Source of the DNA: UBA1351 sp963677625
GTDB taxonomy: Bacteria > Bacillota > Clostridia > Lachnospirales > Vallitaleaceae
NCBI GenBank assembly: GCA_963677625.2
Contig: CAXXSW010000004.1
Span: forward strand, 372,001-436,000
DNA length: 64,000 nt
Reading direction: 5' to 3'
The notes under the pieces were generated by a model. That model saw only the letters and a list, made by a program, of their open reading frames with translations. It did no database searches and was not told the origin of the DNA. Positions 61,551 to 64,000 of the stretch are shown here, in pieces. The translations under genes were made by a program, and so were the position numbers. The first letter of the stretch is position 1; each line of letters begins with the position of its first letter.

Positions 61551-63977
61551 CTATTTTACTGTTTCAGCTACCGCTGTTTTACCTGCAATACGCCCAAAGG
61601 TAAAAATATCAGTCAAGGCATTACCTCCAAGACGATTACCTGCATGTATACCACCTGCGACTTCACCTGCAGCATACAAGTTCTTGATAGGTTGGTCTTT
61701 TTCATCCAGTACACGAGCTGCTGTATCAATCTTAAGGCCACCCATAGTATGATGAACAGCTGGCTTTCTAGGTGTAGCATAAAAAGGTGGCTTTTCTACT
61801 TTTAGGCTAAAAGTATCCTTGTGAAACTCAGGGTCATAACCTGCTTCTACATAAGAATTATATTTATTCACTGTATCCACAAGAACTTCCGGGTCCATTT
61901 TTACTTTTATAGCCAATTCTTCTAAAGTGTCTGCCCTAAACAACCTACCATTTTCTACCTGGAGATCAATCTTTTCTTGGCTGGTATTCGCTGCCGTTTT
62001 CTTGATTTCATCATCGGCAATCAAATAGAACAGACCACCTTGCTCAAGAGCCGCTTTGGTTAGGACGTCTCTACCGGAGAACTCGTTAATAAAACGTCTA
62101 CCTTCTGTATTAACAATAACGAAATTCTCAGGCGGAACTTGAAGCCCACTAAATAATTCCCCTGTTTCAGGATCAGATACTGGCATCATTTGCGTAAAAC
62201 CCATTCCCGTTAATTTGGCACCGACTGATTGACCGAGTAAAATACCATCTCCAGTCATAGCATAGGAATTAGTTGTTTTTATATTATCATCAATATGACT
62301 CCAGTATGTATTGTAGGCTTTAAGCATCTGAGTATTTGCGCCAAAACCACCACTAGCAATGACAACTGCATCTGCATGAATAGTTATTTTTTGGCCATTT
62401 ACTCCACTTGCTATAATACCTTTGATTTCGCCATCCTCAAGGATAAATTCTTTAGCAGCACTATCAGTTATGATTTGGCCATTCATCTCATCAATATATT
62501 TTGATAAGGCTAAAATAAAGGCTGTTCCATATGTCTTGACTGGTTTATGACCACGGCGCCACAAGGCACCAACAGGAGCAAAAACAACACTTTTATCATA
62601 TTCAACACCTATTTCTTCCAGCCAATGAACACTTTCCAAAGCATGATCGGTCAGAATTTTTACTAGATCATATTGACCATAGATACTATCACCATGAAGA
62701 TCTATACGCTTACCTCCAAAGTAAGTTTGCATTCTATGAAGCAAGGTAGAATCAAACAAATGCCCCTTATCACTACCAAATTCTGCTTTGTAGGCTTCAA
62801 ATTCTGTTTTTAATGTCCTAAAATCTGATATATATTCTTGGTGAATTTCACTTTCATCTATTGCAAGTAAGCTTTCTATTGTAGTTCTTTCACCCGGGTT
62901 TTCACTAAATTCTTTTTGCCATTCTGGATCAGCTGCATTAATTGGTCCACCGGAACGAATTGTATTACCACCCACTGCAGGATATTTTTCTACAACAATA
63001 GCCTTTTTCCCCTCTTGTAAAACAGTTGCAGCTGCACTCAGCCCAGCACCACCACCACCAATAATGACTACATCACAAGTATATTCTTCATCTTCTCTAT
63101 TTAGGCTACTGGCTGGTTTAGGTCGTCTTTTAAGGATATCAGGATTTACACCAGCTAGTTTAACCGCTTTTGCAACACCATCAATGACGGCATTACTGGT
63201 TTCAGACGCACCTGATAAAGCATCCACATTAAGGGTTTGTCCTTCAAGAATCTTATCTGGAATCCTAACGAATACAACATCCGCTAAACCTTCTGTCTCT
63301 CCTTCTCTATTGATATCAATAGATTCTATCTTCTTTTCACTAAATTCAACTTTCATGGGTAAGGCACCACCATGCCCTAGAGTACTTACTTCATAGATAC
63401 CAGGGATAAATGAAAATTCTTCCTCTTCATTTAATTGGTTAGATATCTCTGCAAAACGAATAAATCTTAAAAAACAGATTTCTAAAAAGTCGATAGTTCT
63501 CTCACTTCTTAGGTCTCCATTTTCATCAAAAGCCTTATGGGCATTTCCTAATAAAAACTCATAACCCGGCATAACACTAGCATCTACTCCAGGTGCATCA
63601 AGAATTTGACGCAAGTGCAATTGAGCCCTTGAAGACCCTTGTTCATCGATAGAAGCACCTAAGATCATAACGGGCTTACCGACAAATGGGTGAAGGTCAA
63701 AACTCAACCATTCAATTAGACTTTTTAAACTAGACGGAATGGAGTGGTTGTATTCCGGTGTTGCAATAATAACCCCATCACTTTCCATAATCTTATCATT
63801 GAATAGTCGAATAATATCACTATTAGATTGATTATCTGACTGATTGAACATTGGCACGTCTTTTATTTCCATTAGCTCAATATCAGATTGACTTTCAAAT
63901 TGCTTTTGCATAAATTGAAGCAATTTTCGATTATATGATTTCTTGGAACTAGTCCCAACAATTGCTATAAATTTCAT
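61551..63977 (-). CDS. Three-domain flavoprotein reductase: FMN reductase, FMN_bind and FAD fumarate-reductase-like
   Basis: The 808-residue protein has three parts. Residues 1-185 form an NAD(P)H-dependent FMN-reductase (flavodoxin-like) domain, with VGTSSKKSYNRKLL and ATPEYNHSIPSSLK. Residues 200-275 form an FMN_bind domain with DALSGASETS (252-261), the site where ApbE attaches FMN to Ser or Thr; here Ser258. Residues 300-808 form a FAD_binding_2 domain with VIIGGGGAGLSAA, HHTMGGLKID and GEVAGGIHAGNRLGGN, as in soluble fumarate or urocanate reductases. It has no signal peptide. Electrons would flow from NAD(P)H through FMN to FAD and an enoate acceptor. The acceptor is unknown. The ATG follows GGAGG. 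Confidence 0.92.
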   Translation of the reverse strand: MKFIAIVGTSSKKSYNRKLLQFMQKQFESQSDIELMEIKDVPMFNQSDNQSNSDIIRLFNDKIMESDGVIIATPEYNHSIPSSLKSLIEWLSFDLHPFVGKPVMILGASIDEQGSSRAQLHLRQILDAPGVDASVMPGYEFLLGNAHKAFDENGDLRSERTIDFLEICFLRFIRFAEISNQLNEEEEFSFIPGIYEVSTLGHGGALPMKVEFSEKKIESIDINREGETEGLADVVFVRIPDKILEGQTLNVDALSGASETSNAVIDGVAKAVKLAGVNPDILKRRPKPASSLNREDEEYTCDVVIIGGGGAGLSAAATVLQEGKKAIVVEKYPAVGGNTIRSGGPINAADPEWQKEFSENPGERTTIESLLAIDESEIHQEYISDFRTLKTEFEAYKAEFGSDKGHLFDSTLLHRMQTYFGGKRIDLHGDSIYGQYDLVKILTDHALESVHWLEEIGVEYDKSVVFAPVGALWRRGHKPVKTYGTAFILALSKYIDEMNGQIITDSAAKEFILEDGEIKGIIASGVNGQKITIHADAVVIASGGFGANTQMLKAYNTYWSHIDDNIKTTNSYAMTGDGILLGQSVGAKLTGMGFTQMMPVSDPETGELFSGLQVPPENFVIVNTEGRRFINEFSGRDVLTKAALEQGGLFYLIADDEIKKTAANTSQEKIDLQVENGRLFRADTLEELAIKVKMDPEVLVDTVNKYNSYVEAGYDPEFHKDTFSLKVEKPPFYATPRKPAVHHTMGGLKIDTAARVLDEKDQPIKNLYAAGEVAGGIHAGNRLGGNALTDIFTFGRIAGKTAVAETVK

Positions 63978-64000
63978 AACATTAAGCCTCCTGGATTTCC

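Noticed and set aside
1..64000. CRISPR array, prophage or toxin-antitoxin system
   Set aside because: No regularly spaced repeats, integrase, structural phage genes or paired small toxin-antitoxin frames were found. The five dispersed repeats are too far apart to be an array.

Overview
The window is AT-rich, tightly packed, low-GC Gram-positive DNA. It looks like an anaerobic clostridium, probably of the order Lachnospirales or a close relative (inference from gene content and order only). Reasons: a sigH operon arranged cysE-cysS-mrnC-(spoVB-like)-rlmB-sigH; T-box, SAM-I and TPP leaders; an NAD-linked [FeFe] hydrogenase operon; an ftsEX-M23-ctpB-minJ-like-TPR-uvrBA block; a chemoreceptor; and a Firmicutes-type LexA box. 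Almost everything is on the minus strand, so transcription mostly runs from high to low coordinates.

Layout. 1-2550: homocysteine-biosynthesis operon (HcyBio, NIL-ferredoxin, UPF0280) behind a SAM-I riboswitch. 2585-4820: thiC-thiW behind a TPP riboswitch. 4828-8510: two small membrane proteins, a DUF2284 protein and a DUF4914 P-loop protein. 8510-10190: a long AT-rich spacer and an inositol-phosphatase gene. 10164-15355: an EAL/GGDEF protein and a TetM-like translational GTPase fused to a YacP/Rae1-type NYN nuclease domain. 15656-17800: a small conserved protein, ribokinase, a membrane protein and tRNA-Thr(GGT). 17852-24140: the sigH to cysE operon behind a T-box. 24168-29781: nucleoside hydrolase, a divergent PTS Enzyme I-like protein, a zinc-ribbon/TPR membrane protein, a 47-residue protein and folC. 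29995-34081: htrA and hpf, convergent, with a class C group II intron between them. 34713-36821: chemoreceptor. 37199-42567: hydrogenase operon with a PHP gene. 42683-47820: uvrBA with an SOS operator. 47868-54149: ftsEX, M23 peptidase, CtpB, MinJ-like and TPR cell-envelope cluster. 54397-57898: CdaR-type regulator, MsmK/UgpC ATPase and a YitT protein. 57989-61280: TagA-type glycosyltransferase and two LCP ligases. 61551-63977: a three-domain flavoprotein reductase.

How it fits together. Sulfur metabolism is the clearest theme: SAM-controlled homocysteine synthesis and tRNA-Cys-controlled cysteine synthesis and charging. The hydrogenase links NADH and ferredoxin to H2, and the flavoprotein is a likely electron sink. 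The ftsEX, MinJ-like and LCP genes serve division and wall-polymer attachment.

Most notable observations: (1) a five-copy palindromic repeat of about 105 bp, always placed directly at the T-rich tail of an intrinsic terminator; (2) the Rae1/YacP domain is missing from its usual rlmB-sigH slot but present as a C-terminal fusion on a ribosomal-protection-type GTPase 3 kb away; (3) the uvrBA LexA box forms the loop region of the upstream operon's terminator; (4) an Enzyme I homologue in which the catalytic Cys is replaced by Ser; (5) a group II intron that has separated htrA from a terminator it probably once shared with hpf.
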